Below are positions 1-7,742 of a DNA stretch of 34,426 nt, piece after piece (the stretch's first letter is position 1; the number at the start of each line of letters is the position of its first letter). A model generated the notes under the pieces. It ran no database searches and was not told the DNA's origin. It worked only from the letters and a program-made list of their open reading frames with translations. A program made the translations under genes and the position numbers. Source of the DNA: RUG100 sp963542695 (GTDB lineage: Bacteria > Bacillota > Clostridia > Peptostreptococcales > Anaerovoracaceae); NCBI GenBank assembly GCA_963542695.1, contig CAUTYX010000015.1, positions 1-34,426 on the forward strand. The letters run 5' to 3'.

Positions 1-52
1 TAGCAGCCATATAAACTGCTACGTTAAAAAAGTCTAACTTTGGGGGGTCACA
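1..52 (-). mobile_element. End of an IS3-type insertion sequence, cut off by the contig edge
   Basis: Read on the minus strand, the bases from 52 down to 31 start TGTGACCCCCCAAAGTTAGA. This resembles the terminal inverted repeat of many IS3/IS150-type elements, which begin with TG and carry a C-run followed by AAAGTTAGAC. The rest of the element would lie to the left, outside the window. A short inverted repeat (TAGCAG at 1-6, CTGCTA at 16-21) sits just inside. A contig that stops inside a multicopy IS is a common assembly outcome. No transposase is visible, so the family assignment rests on the terminus alone. The exact outer base (50 or 52) cannot be fixed from here. Confidence 0.45.
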
Positions 53-123
53 TCAGGGTTAGGAGGGGTATCTATGTTGATTTTCTCATCGACAAAATTA
101 TCAGTAAAATGCTTTTGCGACAT
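34..123 (-). pseudogene. Short ORF running into the IS end, possibly an interrupted gene
   Basis: A 29-residue frame starts at ATG 121-123, 16 bases after the stop of the HAD gene and on the same strand. A weak GAAAG ribosome-binding-like stretch lies upstream. It begins MSQKHFTDNF and is stopped at 34-36, inside the presumed IS terminus. This fits a downstream gene cut off by the IS insertion, with the last few residues coming from IS sequence. No family is recognisable in so short a piece, and it may equally be a chance frame. Confidence 0.25.
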
Positions 124-139
124 TGTTTCTTTCGATATA

Positions 140-970
140 TTATAAGGCAAATTTGGCCACAGCCTGAGCAACGCCGTCTTGGTCGTTGGGAAGTGCAATA
201 AAATCTGCCATGGCTTTGATTTCTTCTTTGGCATTGCCTACAGCCACCGCCACTCCTGCCAATTGCAACATGGCTCCATCGTTGGGACTATCCCCGCAGG
301 CCATGATTTCTTCCTTTTTATAGCCTAACTTCCCAATTAAATGCTGCAAAGCTTGGGCTTTACTGGTGGTAGCACCGCCAATTTCCCAGTTATTATCAAG
401 AGAGGAAGTGATGGTAACGTTTTCCAGTTGATCCAGCTCCTTCTTCACATCTGTCATTGTTTCTATTTCTCCAAAAAACAAGTTGATGTTTTCCACTTTG
501 GTTCGATTGTCATATAGATGTCCCAGCAAATCGGTCATAGGATTTCTTGTAGTCAGTACATATTCCCTGCTGCGCAGACATTCTCCTCCATTTTTAATTC
601 GTTGAAATTCTTCTCGCTCCACATAGGGAACACCTTCCACAAAGGTTTCAATCATCATATGACGGTGCAAATTTCTTTTAAGAAACTCCAATACCTTCAT
701 TAAAGCTTTTTCGTCTATATAGTTTTCGTATATGACACGGTTATCCTTGAGACTGCGAATCTGGGCTCCATTACTGGTAATGGCATACTCTATGCCTTTC
801 ACACAAAGCACATCCTTTGGCAACGCAGTAAAGCTGCGACCGGTGGCTATGACCACATCGATTCCTTTTTCTATGGCCGTTTCCAAAGCCTTCCTGTTTC
901 CCTCTGAAAGCTTACTTTCGTTATTTAATGTTGTTCTATCTAAGTCCAAAGCAATTAATTTAATTCCCAT
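140..970 (-). CDS. Cof-type HAD-IIB family phosphatase
   Basis: A 276-residue haloacid-dehalogenase superfamily hydrolase of the Cof/YidA type, the usual length for that family. Such enzymes remove phosphate from small phosphorylated metabolites in the cytoplasm. The four HAD motifs are visible: DxDxT with nucleophile D9 and D11 (variant DLDRTTL), T43-G44-R45 in ATGR, K204 in TTSKAQAL, and the Mg-binding GDSPND with D227 and D231. The large cap insert between motifs II and III marks the C2 (IIB) class. The start ATG at 968-970 has an AAGGGAG site about ten bases upstream. It is transcribed divergently from trkA, with about 180 bases between the two starts. The substrate cannot be read from the sequence. 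Confidence 0.85.
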   Translation of the reverse strand: MGIKLIALDLDRTTLNNESKLSEGNRKALETAIEKGIDVVIATGRSFTALPKDVLCVKGIEYAITSNGAQIRSLKDNRVIYENYIDEKALMKVLEFLKRNLHRHMMIETFVEGVPYVEREEFQRIKNGGECLRSREYVLTTRNPMTDLLGHLYDNRTKVENINLFFGEIETMTDVKKELDQLENVTITSSLDNNWEIGGATTSKAQALQHLIGKLGYKKEEIMACGDSPNDGAMLQLAGVAVAVGNAKEEIKAMADFIALPNDQDGVAQAVAKFAL

Positions 971-1072
971 ATAGGTACTACTCCCTTACTTTCTAATTTT
1001 CTTTTTTCCTAATCATACCATATTGCATTTTAACTATTCATATATTTACCACTTTCCGACAAATATATTCCA

Positions 1073-1100
1073 TTGAAATACTCTATTTTAGTGATAGAAT
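1073..1100 (+). promoter_or_regulatory. Sigma-A-type promoter for the trk operon
   Basis: TTGAAA at 1073-1078 and TAGAAT at 1095-1100 are separated by 16 bases. Transcription would start near 1107, about 50 bases before the trkA start chosen here. An upstream TTG at 1105 would fall at the transcription start, so it is unlikely to be the true start codon. Confidence 0.6.
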
Positions 1101-1155
1101 ATGATTGTCTAATTATGAAATAGACCCGGTATACGGGTATGGAAAAGGATGTATT

Positions 1156-2523
1156 ATGAAAATTGCTATCGTAGGAGCGGGAAAGTTAGGAACCAAAGTA
1201 GCCAATGCCTTGCTAGGTGGTTCCCATTCTGTTACGGTTATTGACAAAAACGAAAACACCTTGCAAAATCTATCTTCTCGCCTGGATGTTATGACCATTG
1301 CCGGCAACGGTAAACAAACATCTATTTTGCGAAAGCTTCATATTTCCTCCTTTGATTTTTTGCTGGCTTGTACCGATCGAGATGAAAAAAACATCGTTAT
1401 TGCCAGTTTTGCCAAAAAGCTGGGATGCTCCAAGGTGATTGCAAGAGTGCGAGACCCCGAACACGTAGACCAAGCTGACTTTATCCGGGACACCATGTCC
1501 ATTGATTACCTGGTCAATCCGGATATGTCCATTGCCACGGAAATCTACAAGTTTCTCATTGAGAAAACCACCCTTTCCAACGGTATCTTTGCTACGGAAA
1601 AGGCTGCTATTGTAGAGTTTTCTGTCAATGCCATGCCTCAATTCATTGGTTTACGTATAGAGGAGGTACGTAAACTGCTTCCCACCATGCTGGTGGTAAG
1701 CATCTCCAAAAAAGGAAAAATTATCATCCCCCACGGCGACACCATCGTAGGTGAAAACAATGTGCTTTACGTTATTGGTGAAAAAAGCGAGATTATTGCC
1801 CTTAGCAACAAAGTCCGTAAAAAGGAAAAATACAACGATTTACAAAAGGTCATGATTATTGGAGGAGGAAAAACCGGCTTGTTCCTGGCGCAAAAGCTTT
1901 CTGCTTTTGGAATCTCCACGAAAATCATCGAACGAAATCTGGATCGTTGCTACTATTTGGCAGAGCACCTTAACGACGTTATCGTTCTCCATGGAGATGG
2001 CACCGATTTAAATCTCCTAGAAGAAGAGAACTTTGACAGTATGAATGCCGTTGTTACCTGTACCGGTTTTGATGAAGACAATTTGCTTCTAGCCTTGATG
2101 GCCAAAAACCACGGCATCGATAATGTAATTGCCAAGGTTAGTCGAGGAATCTACACCGACATGGTATCTCAGATGGGTGTCGACATGGCGCTAAATCCAC
2201 TGGATATTACCGCCAGTACTATTTTGCGTCTCATTCAAGGAAGAAAGAAAATTCTCCTTAGTGAGATTATCCAGGGGCAGGCAGAGGTTATTGAAGTGGT
2301 AGTTGCAAACCATATGAAAATTGCCAATGCACCACTAAAGAAAATGGATCTTCCTAACGGCATCCTCATTGCAGCCATTCATCGCCAAGGAAATCTGATT
2401 ATTCCAGATGGAGATACCGTCATTCGCGCCAATGACCGTGTCATTATTTTCTGCTTGCTGTCTGAGCTGACAGACTTGGAAAAGCTAATTACCACACCGC
2501 AAACCACCGGATTTTTAAGATAG
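1156..2523 (+). CDS. trkA: Trk potassium uptake protein TrkA (NAD-binding, double RCK)
   Basis: A 455-residue peripheral membrane protein that binds NAD(H) and gates the TrkH K+ channel. Two tandem RCK halves are visible. Each starts with a Rossmann glycine loop (IVGAGKLG at residues 5-12, and VMIIGGGKTG near residue 230) followed by an acidic ribose-binding residue (VTVIDKNE, TKIIERNL). Each half ends with a TrkA-C domain showing the IIPxGDT pattern. The length matches E. coli TrkA (about 458). I chose ATG 1156, not the upstream TTG 1105, because MKIAIVGAGKLG is the usual start of the family, AAAGGA precedes it, and a promoter ends at 1100. Ten bases separate it from the following trkH gene, so the three trk genes form one operon. 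Confidence 0.92.
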   Translation: MKIAIVGAGKLGTKVANALLGGSHSVTVIDKNENTLQNLSSRLDVMTIAGNGKQTSILRKLHISSFDFLLACTDRDEKNIVIASFAKKLGCSKVIARVRDPEHVDQADFIRDTMSIDYLVNPDMSIATEIYKFLIEKTTLSNGIFATEKAAIVEFSVNAMPQFIGLRIEEVRKLLPTMLVVSISKKGKIIIPHGDTIVGENNVLYVIGEKSEIIALSNKVRKKEKYNDLQKVMIIGGGKTGLFLAQKLSAFGISTKIIERNLDRCYYLAEHLNDVIVLHGDGTDLNLLEEENFDSMNAVVTCTGFDEDNLLLALMAKNHGIDNVIAKVSRGIYTDMVSQMGVDMALNPLDITASTILRLIQGRKKILLSEIIQGQAEVIEVVVANHMKIANAPLKKMDLPNGILIAAIHRQGNLIIPDGDTVIRANDRVIIFCLLSELTDLEKLITTPQTTGFLR

Positions 2524-2533
2524 GCAGGCTGCT

Positions 2534-3997
2534 ATGGATTTAAATCACCGAAAAATCATCAGCGTCATGGGAGTGCTTCTTTTGGTGCTGGGATTACTGC
2601 TTTTGGTTCCTGCCGCTGTAGGGATTGTATATAAGGAAGATACTTCCAGTCTGGCCTTTGTAAAAACAGCCTTTGTGTGCTTTGTCATAGGCACTGTTTT
2701 GACGGTTACTATCAAGCCTAAAAAAGACGATTTGAAAATCCGCGATGGATTGCTGGTGGCTTCCCTGGCATGGTTTGCCCTATCTCTTGCCGGCTGTATT
2801 CCCTTCCTAATAGATGGGTGCATTCCCACCTTTGCGGATGCGTTCTTTGAATCTTGCTCCGGCTTTTCCACCACCGGCTCTACCATTTTAAAAGATGTGA
2901 CGGTGCTGCCTATGTGCATGCTCTTCTGGCGTTCCTTTTCCCACTGGATCGGTGGTATGGGAATCCTGGTTTTAACCGTGGCCATCTTACCGGCTCTTGG
3001 CAATGCCGGCCAAACTATCGTCCGCTACGAAAGCCCGGGACCGGTTTTGACTAAAATTGCGCCCAAAGCCAAAGACACTTCTCGCCTTCTGTATTTTATT
3101 TACGGAAGTTTGACTGTGCTGGAAACCATATTTTTAAAGCTGGGTGATATGAACCTTTTTGATGCCGTTACCCATACTTTTGCCACTGTGGGAACAGGTG
3201 GATTCTCCACCTACAACGAAAGCATTACCGCTTTTTCCAGTCCCTATATTGAAACCGTCATAACCGTTTTCATGATTCTTGCCGGAATAAACTTTTCTTT
3301 GTATTTTTTGTTGATTACCGGCCGTATTCACGACGTACTAGTGGATTCAGAATTGAAGTTATACTTACTGGTTATCTTCATAACAACCATTCTCATCACC
3401 ATGGGATTATATATATCCGGTACCTACTCCAGTTTGGTGACGGCTTTTCGGTACAGTGCCTTTCAGGTAGCCTCACTGATTACCACTACCGGCTTTGCTA
3501 CTGCCGACTATGAGCTGTGGCCATCGGTTTGCAAAGCTCTTTTGCTGTTACTCTTTGTCATTGGCGGCAGTTCCTCTTCCACCTCAGGAGGCATCAAAGT
3601 CATCCGTGTCTTTGTTTTGCTAAAGCTGATAAAACGAGCCATTGCTGTCCGCCTTCATCCCAATGCCCTATATAGCATCAAGGTAAACAAAGAGACTGTT
3701 CCAAAAACCATTATCGATAATATTTGCAGTTTTGCATTTCTATACTTCATTACGCTTTTCTGTGTGGCCTTCCTGGTTGCTTTTGACGGAAACAGCTTTA
3801 TGACTAATTTTTCTGCTGCTGCAACATGCCTTGGAAATATCGGACCGGGGTTCGATTCCATTGGTCCTAGTCTGAACTTTTCCCAATTCTCCCCTGCCGT
3901 TAAAATCATTTTGTCCGTTACGATGATTGCCGGAAGGTTAGAATTGTATAGTTTATTCTTGTTGTTTACACCGGGATTCTGGAATCCGAAACATTAG
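2534..3997 (+). CDS. trkH: Trk potassium uptake channel subunit TrkH (copy 1)
   Basis: A 487-residue polytopic membrane protein forming the K+ pore of the Trk system, with four pseudo-repeated membrane-pore-membrane units. The four filter loops are recognisable: STTGST (112-117), TVGTGGFS (218-225), TTTGFAT (317-323) and GNIGPG (434-439), each with the conserved glycine. The GGSSSSTSGGIK stretch near 344-355 and the C-terminal LFTPGFWNP are also typical. The length equals E. coli TrkH. It sits ten bases after trkA and 20 bases before a second trkH. Of the two copies it keeps the more canonical filter, so it is the likely main K+ channel. Confidence 0.92.
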   Translation: MDLNHRKIISVMGVLLLVLGLLLLVPAAVGIVYKEDTSSLAFVKTAFVCFVIGTVLTVTIKPKKDDLKIRDGLLVASLAWFALSLAGCIPFLIDGCIPTFADAFFESCSGFSTTGSTILKDVTVLPMCMLFWRSFSHWIGGMGILVLTVAILPALGNAGQTIVRYESPGPVLTKIAPKAKDTSRLLYFIYGSLTVLETIFLKLGDMNLFDAVTHTFATVGTGGFSTYNESITAFSSPYIETVITVFMILAGINFSLYFLLITGRIHDVLVDSELKLYLLVIFITTILITMGLYISGTYSSLVTAFRYSAFQVASLITTTGFATADYELWPSVCKALLLLLFVIGGSSSSTSGGIKVIRVFVLLKLIKRAIAVRLHPNALYSIKVNKETVPKTIIDNICSFAFLYFITLFCVAFLVAFDGNSFMTNFSAAATCLGNIGPGFDSIGPSLNFSQFSPAVKIILSVTMIAGRLELYSLFLLFTPGFWNPKH

Positions 3998-4017
3998 AAG
4001 CATAGAAGGAAGAAAGT

Positions 4018-5484
4018 ATGAACTTTAATCGAAAAGCACTTGCCCGTATTTGTGGCTTCATATTGATTATTCTCAGCATCGCCATGGTTCCTTGCCTTCT
4101 GGCGGCCTTCTATTTCCATGAAGAAAAATGCCAATACGCCTTTGGCATCTCCGCCCCCCTGACGCTGGCGGCAGGACTGGCTCTGTACCTGCTGCTTCCC
4201 AATTCCAAAAAAGGATTTTTGCAAAGAGACGGCTATCTGGCCGTAATGATAAGCTGGATTATCGGTGCTCTTTTTGGCACCTTGCCCTATTTGCTTTCCG
4301 GATTTTTAAAGACGTTTCCCGATGCTTTTTTTGAGTCTATGTCCGGTCTATCTACCACCGGCGCCACCATCACCAAAGACTATATGCCGGAATCGCTAAT
4401 TTTGTGGAAATCCACAATGCACTGGCTAGGCGGCATGGGAATCCTCATCTTTATTATTGCCATCTTGCCGGCTCTGGGAGTCGGCGGGCAGCGTATTGCC
4501 AGCGCTGAGGCTCCCGGTTCGGAGCTGGCCAAGATGTCTCCGCGGATTACAGATATCTCGAAGATGCTCTATTTAATCTATTCTACTTTGACCATTGCAG
4601 AGTTTTTGATGCTGGCCTTTGGCAGCTCCATGAAGCCCTTTGAAGCCTTAGTAAATACCCTTGGCAGCATCAGCACTGCCGGCCTTTTGTACCACCAGGG
4701 AAGCGTCAATGAATACAACAGCCTTTACATCGAGCTGGTTATGGCTTGCTTTACCATTGCCAGCAGTTTGAATTTCGTTGTGTATATTTCCCTTTTAAAG
4801 CGCAACTTTTCCAAGGCTTTCCGAAATATCGAAGCCCGCAGCTATTTAATTGTTCTTGCCGGATCTACTTTGTTTATAGCCATTATGTTGCGGATTCATC
4901 ATGTGTATCCCAGCTTTTTGGAATCCGTTCGTCATGCGTTCTTCCAGGTGGCTGCCTTTGCCTCCACCTCGGGTTTTTGCATTGATAACTATATGACATG
5001 GCCGGCTGTTACAAAAGTATTACTATTTACATTACTATTGGTAGGCGGTTGTGCCGCTAGCACCTCCGGTGGTCTAAAAGTTTTTCGTCTAGTTGTAATG
5101 GGAAAATTAGTACGCCGGGGAGCCTATCGCCGGATGCATCCTCATTCAGTACGCGCTGTTCGCATCGGCGGCGAAGTCATTACCTCCAGATTAGCTTCTG
5201 CCGTCACCTCTTTTGTAATATTATACGGTGTCACCTTCTTACTGGCTTCTCTGGTAATCTCTCTTTCCGGCTGTAACCTAGAAACGGCTCTTACCTCTGC
5301 TGCCAGCTTGATGTCCACTACAGGTGGTTCCTTCGGTTCTGTTGGTCCAGCTGCCTATTACGGTATGTTCCAGCCACCCATAAAGATATTCCTCTCTCTT
5401 TTGATGATGGTGGGACGACTGGAATTATTCACCGTATTTATCATGTTTTCGACCTCTTTCTGGAATCCAAATAGAGCTTCTTAA
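4018..5484 (+). CDS. trkH: TrkH-family potassium channel subunit (divergent copy 2)
   Basis: A 488-residue TrkH paralogue directly after copy 1, with a GGAAGAAAGT stretch before ATG 4018. The fold signature is intact: TTGAT in loop 1 (113-117), STSGF in loop 3 (316-320), GGCAASTSGGLK near 343-354, and FSTSFWNP at the C terminus. Loops 2 and 4 depart from copy 1. Loop 2 reads SISTAGLL (217-224) in place of TVGTGGFS, and loop 4 reads STTGGSFG (433-440) in place of LGNIGPGF. One glycine is still present in each loop. TrkH works as a dimer, so the second copy could form a separate channel with different ion preference or join copy 1. That is inference. The terminator at 5536-5574 ends the operon. 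Confidence 0.9.
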   Translation: MNFNRKALARICGFILIILSIAMVPCLLAAFYFHEEKCQYAFGISAPLTLAAGLALYLLLPNSKKGFLQRDGYLAVMISWIIGALFGTLPYLLSGFLKTFPDAFFESMSGLSTTGATITKDYMPESLILWKSTMHWLGGMGILIFIIAILPALGVGGQRIASAEAPGSELAKMSPRITDISKMLYLIYSTLTIAEFLMLAFGSSMKPFEALVNTLGSISTAGLLYHQGSVNEYNSLYIELVMACFTIASSLNFVVYISLLKRNFSKAFRNIEARSYLIVLAGSTLFIAIMLRIHHVYPSFLESVRHAFFQVAAFASTSGFCIDNYMTWPAVTKVLLFTLLLVGGCAASTSGGLKVFRLVVMGKLVRRGAYRRMHPHSVRAVRIGGEVITSRLASAVTSFVILYGVTFLLASLVISLSGCNLETALTSAASLMSTTGGSFGSVGPAAYYGMFQPPIKIFLSLLMMVGRLELFTVFIMFSTSFWNPNRAS

Positions 5485-5535
5485 GAGAGCCTATTTTACC
5501 GGATTCTTTATCCTTAGCAAAATTTTATGTACAGA

Positions 5536-5574
5536 AAAACCCGGAAGGTGAAACGACTCCATCTTCCGGGTTTT
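5536..5574. terminator. Bidirectional intrinsic terminator after the trk operon
   Basis: Twelve-base perfect arms, AAAACCCGGAAG (5536-5547) and CTTCCGGGTTTT (5563-5574), enclose a 15-base loop. The GC-rich stem is followed by TTTT on the plus strand and TTTTT on the minus strand. It can therefore serve trkH copy 2 and the converging gene at 5606. Confidence 0.85.
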
Positions 5575-5605
5575 GGCAAGAATAAAAAATGTAAACAATT
5601 GTTTT

Positions 5606-6326
5606 CTACAGTGGTCTGTTCATATAAAACAGGATATTGGTCAATCCATACTCATTGCAATACAAAACATTTACAATAAAATTCCCATTGCTGTAGGCTA
5701 CTTTGAAAGTGCGTTCCAGTTCGCTCATGGCATTGGAATGCCACCGATCGGCTATTATCGTCGCCGTCAGCGTCTGATCCGGGTAGGCTTTTCTTGCTAC
5801 AATGGCCCAGTCAATTGCCGCTTCCAGCCCCCTCGCTATAGTCACTCCCGTTAAGGTCTTTGCCACAAACTCCGTAAATAGTTGCTCAGAACCATAGCAA
5901 GGATATGCATTGAGGCGATAATTCTTTTCAAAAGATTCCCTGGATGCCCTATTAATTCTTTCAATGGCTGTCCCAGAGCTCATTGTAAACATTCCTCGGA
6001 TGAAATCAGCCGTTGCCTCTCCTTGCATATAATCACATACAATAGGCCATGTAGCATCTATCTCTTCCGTGCTTCTTTCATCTCGTCTTACTTCAAATTC
6101 CTTGACTGATTCTCTCCTTGGCACTGCCATTCTTTCCAAATAGGATGTCCTTAAGATATTCTTCTGTCGCTTTCCCTCGCAAATTTACCTGTATCATCGG
6201 CCACAAAGCTTCCAATTCTCCATTGATTCTGCGGTTCAGCATCTCCTCCGATTCCAGATTTCCATATGCATCTTCTCGATCTGCGCTATACAATGGAAAA
6301 TCTCTATCAAAGCCTCTTACCATCAT
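5606..6326 (-). pseudogene. Frameshifted gene with a duplicated unknown domain
   Basis: Two overlapping frames look like one broken gene. The upstream frame (6326 to 6093, 77 residues, MMVRGFDRDF...) has a perfect TAAGGAGGGT ribosome binding site. The downstream frame (open up to 6139, 177 residues) begins only with a TTG and has no site of its own. Both carry the same motif: EALWPMIQVNLRGKATEEYL in the first and DATWPIVCDYMQGEATADFI in the second, each followed by a G(S/T)AxERI stretch. The second copy continues RINRASRESFEK. The first copy jumps from ERI directly to a +1-frame RESVKEF at a shared AGAGAATCA. A 20-base deletion between two such 9-mers would explain the shift. No known family is recognised, and a programmed shift or sequencing error is not excluded. 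Confidence 0.55.
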
Positions 6327-6382
6327 AACTACCCTCCTTATGATTTCCTTGGTTGTTCTTTGTAGTATTATCGTAGCAAAAG

Positions 6383-6494
6383 GAATGTCCCAAAAAGGGG
6401 ACTCTATCTAACTATGTAAAACCACCGCAATAAAAAAGCACCTTACCGTTACAATAACTATAACAATTAAAGTGCACTGATTTTGGGGACATTC
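6383..6494. repeat. 112-bp REP/MITE-like element with inverted ends
   Basis: Inverted ends GAATGTCCCAAAA (6383-6395) and TTTTGGGGACATTC (6481-6494) match with one extra base. Inside the left end is a small hairpin, GTCCC-AAAAAG-GGGAC (6387-6402). The body is AT-rich and has no coding potential. It lies between the broken gene at 5606-6326 and the WYL regulator. Similar GTCCC/GGGAC palindromes are common as dispersed intergenic elements in Clostridia, but I cannot confirm other copies in this genome. Confidence 0.45.
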
Positions 6495-6505
6495 TCGCAG
6501 CAATT

Positions 6506-7489
6506 CTACTTGTACTTTTCCATTCCTGCGGCAATGGCTTTTCGAATTTCATCCCGTACAGAATCCGGACTAACCACCTCTACAAAGTCTATATACTGCA
6601 ATGCCCAATATTTCATGGCATCAGGACTGGCTTTGATAATCACTTTGGTTTTGCTTTCATCCTCTTTACAAGCAGCCATTTTAAAGTCTTTGCCAAACCA
6701 ATCTATGACTTGATCAATGATATTCGTATCCACAATCAGATCCACTGTAACAGGATTGGAGCTAAACATATACGGCATAGAGGATGAAATCTTTTTGTAG
6801 TCAATGCCGTTTTCAAATCCCGGAACACTCTTTATAGATGTCGCTTTTGTATTCGTCATTTCCATATCCGTCATTTTGTCTAACCGGTGATATACCATAT
6901 TCTCCTAGTATTCACTGTAAGCCATTAGATAGTATCGCTGGTTATGAAGAATCAATCGGTACGGAGAAACGATTTGACGTGATGTTACATGAAGCTCCTT
7001 ATCAGTTCCATATTTATTGTAATGATACTGCACACGTTTTCCTTCTTCTATAGCATTATCAATAATCTCAATGTTATAAAAAAGTGCTTGGTTATCTGTT
7101 TTACTCCAGTCATTGACGGAGTAAATGTTTTTTACATGGGATTTAAAATACTGATTGGATTGCCGGCAAAGGCGTTCAATCAAATCTTTAGACTGGCCGG
7201 CTTCAATGTGCCGGCTGCAAACTACACCATCAATCAGCAAGCGAAGCTCTGAATCTTCAAAGTCTCTGCTAACCAGATAACTTCCTCCTCGCTCTGTTCG
7301 TATCTCTATATCTGCCTCCCGCAGCAAAGACAAATTACGACCAACGGATTTTCGCTCCAAAACGATGCCATAATCTTTATCCAAATATTTGATAATATCA
7401 TCCTGGGTAAGCAAATGTTTTTCATCGCTATACTGCTGAAGTATTTGCCATATCCGCAACAGCGCTAATTTCTTAGGTTCCTTAGCCAT
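6506..7489 (-). pseudogene. WYL-domain transcriptional regulator interrupted by an in-frame TAG
   Basis: A DNA-binding regulator of the WYL family, 327 codons long. The N-terminal winged-helix region (about 5-70) contains LLTQDDIIKYLDKDYGIVLE and RNLSLLREADIEI. The WYL domain follows, with EEGKRVQYHYNKYG, SPYRLILHNQRYYLMAYSEY and, after the stop, YHRLDKMTDMEM. A C-terminal WCX-like region ends the protein. Codon 195 (6905-6907) is TAG and the reading frame continues unchanged on both sides (SEY-stop-ENMVYHRLDKM), so this is a point nonsense change, not a frameshift. The start MAKEPKK (ATG at 7487-7489) has AAAGGA eight bases upstream, and an upstream ATG at 7528 is an alternative. The gene may be dead, may yield a truncated protein, or may be recoded. 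Eight 17-bp repeats precede it. Confidence 0.7.
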
Positions 7490-7532
7490 CTTTCCGGTCC
7501 TTTCCTCTTTGCCTGTTCTATCATTCATAGAT

Positions 7533-7668
7533 TTTGTATATTTCTGCAGAACACAAATTCCTGCATGACAGATATTTCTACACAATGCAAGTTTCTGCAT
7601 GACGGATATCTCTACACGATACAGGAGCCTGCATAATTGATCTCCCTGCACAGCTCTGGTTCCTGCAT
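7533..7668 (-). repeat. Eight tandem 17-bp repeats upstream of the WYL regulator
   Basis: Read on the minus strand, eight 17-mers follow one another without a gap. Examples are ATGCAGAAACTTGCATT, GTGTAGAAATATCTGTC, ATGCAGGAATTTGTGTT and CTGCAGAAATATACAAA. The rough consensus is RTGYAGRAATATSTGTY. Alternate units are more alike, giving a 34-bp super-period (CTGCAT on the plus strand at 7561, 7595, 7629 and 7663). The array ends about 45 bases before the WYL start. Direct, evenly spaced units next to a regulator gene suggest a multi-site operator, probably for autoregulation, though this is inference. The spacing and lack of separate spacers do not fit CRISPR. Confidence 0.75.
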
Positions 7669-7714
7669 GATGTGTTTCATAGGAATCGTTTTTATTTTTA
7701 TAATAGCAGAAATG

Positions 7715-7734
7715 ATGTCCCTAATGTAGGACAT
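7715..7734. promoter_or_regulatory. Inverted repeat ATGTCC-N8-GGACAT upstream of the WYL gene
   Basis: ATGTCC (7715-7720) and GGACAT (7729-7734) are exact inverted copies eight bases apart. On the minus strand a TATTAT-like -10 box lies just downstream, so the repeat sits where a repressor would cover the -35 region of the WYL promoter. The same ATGTCCC core appears in the element at 6383-6494, so it may instead belong to that repeat family. Confidence 0.35.
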
Positions 7735-7742
7735 ATATGAGT

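Noticed and set aside
1105..1155. TTG start extending trkA by 17 residues
   Set aside because: It falls at the predicted transcription start, and the family begins at MKIAIVGAG, where a ribosome binding site exists.
6905..6907. Pyrrolysine or selenocysteine-type recoding of the WYL TAG codon
   Set aside because: WYL regulators are not known to use pyrrolysine, and the adjacent gene is also broken, so simple decay is more likely.
7533..7668. CRISPR array
   Set aside because: Units are 17 bases, contiguous and degenerate, with no unique spacers and no cas genes nearby.
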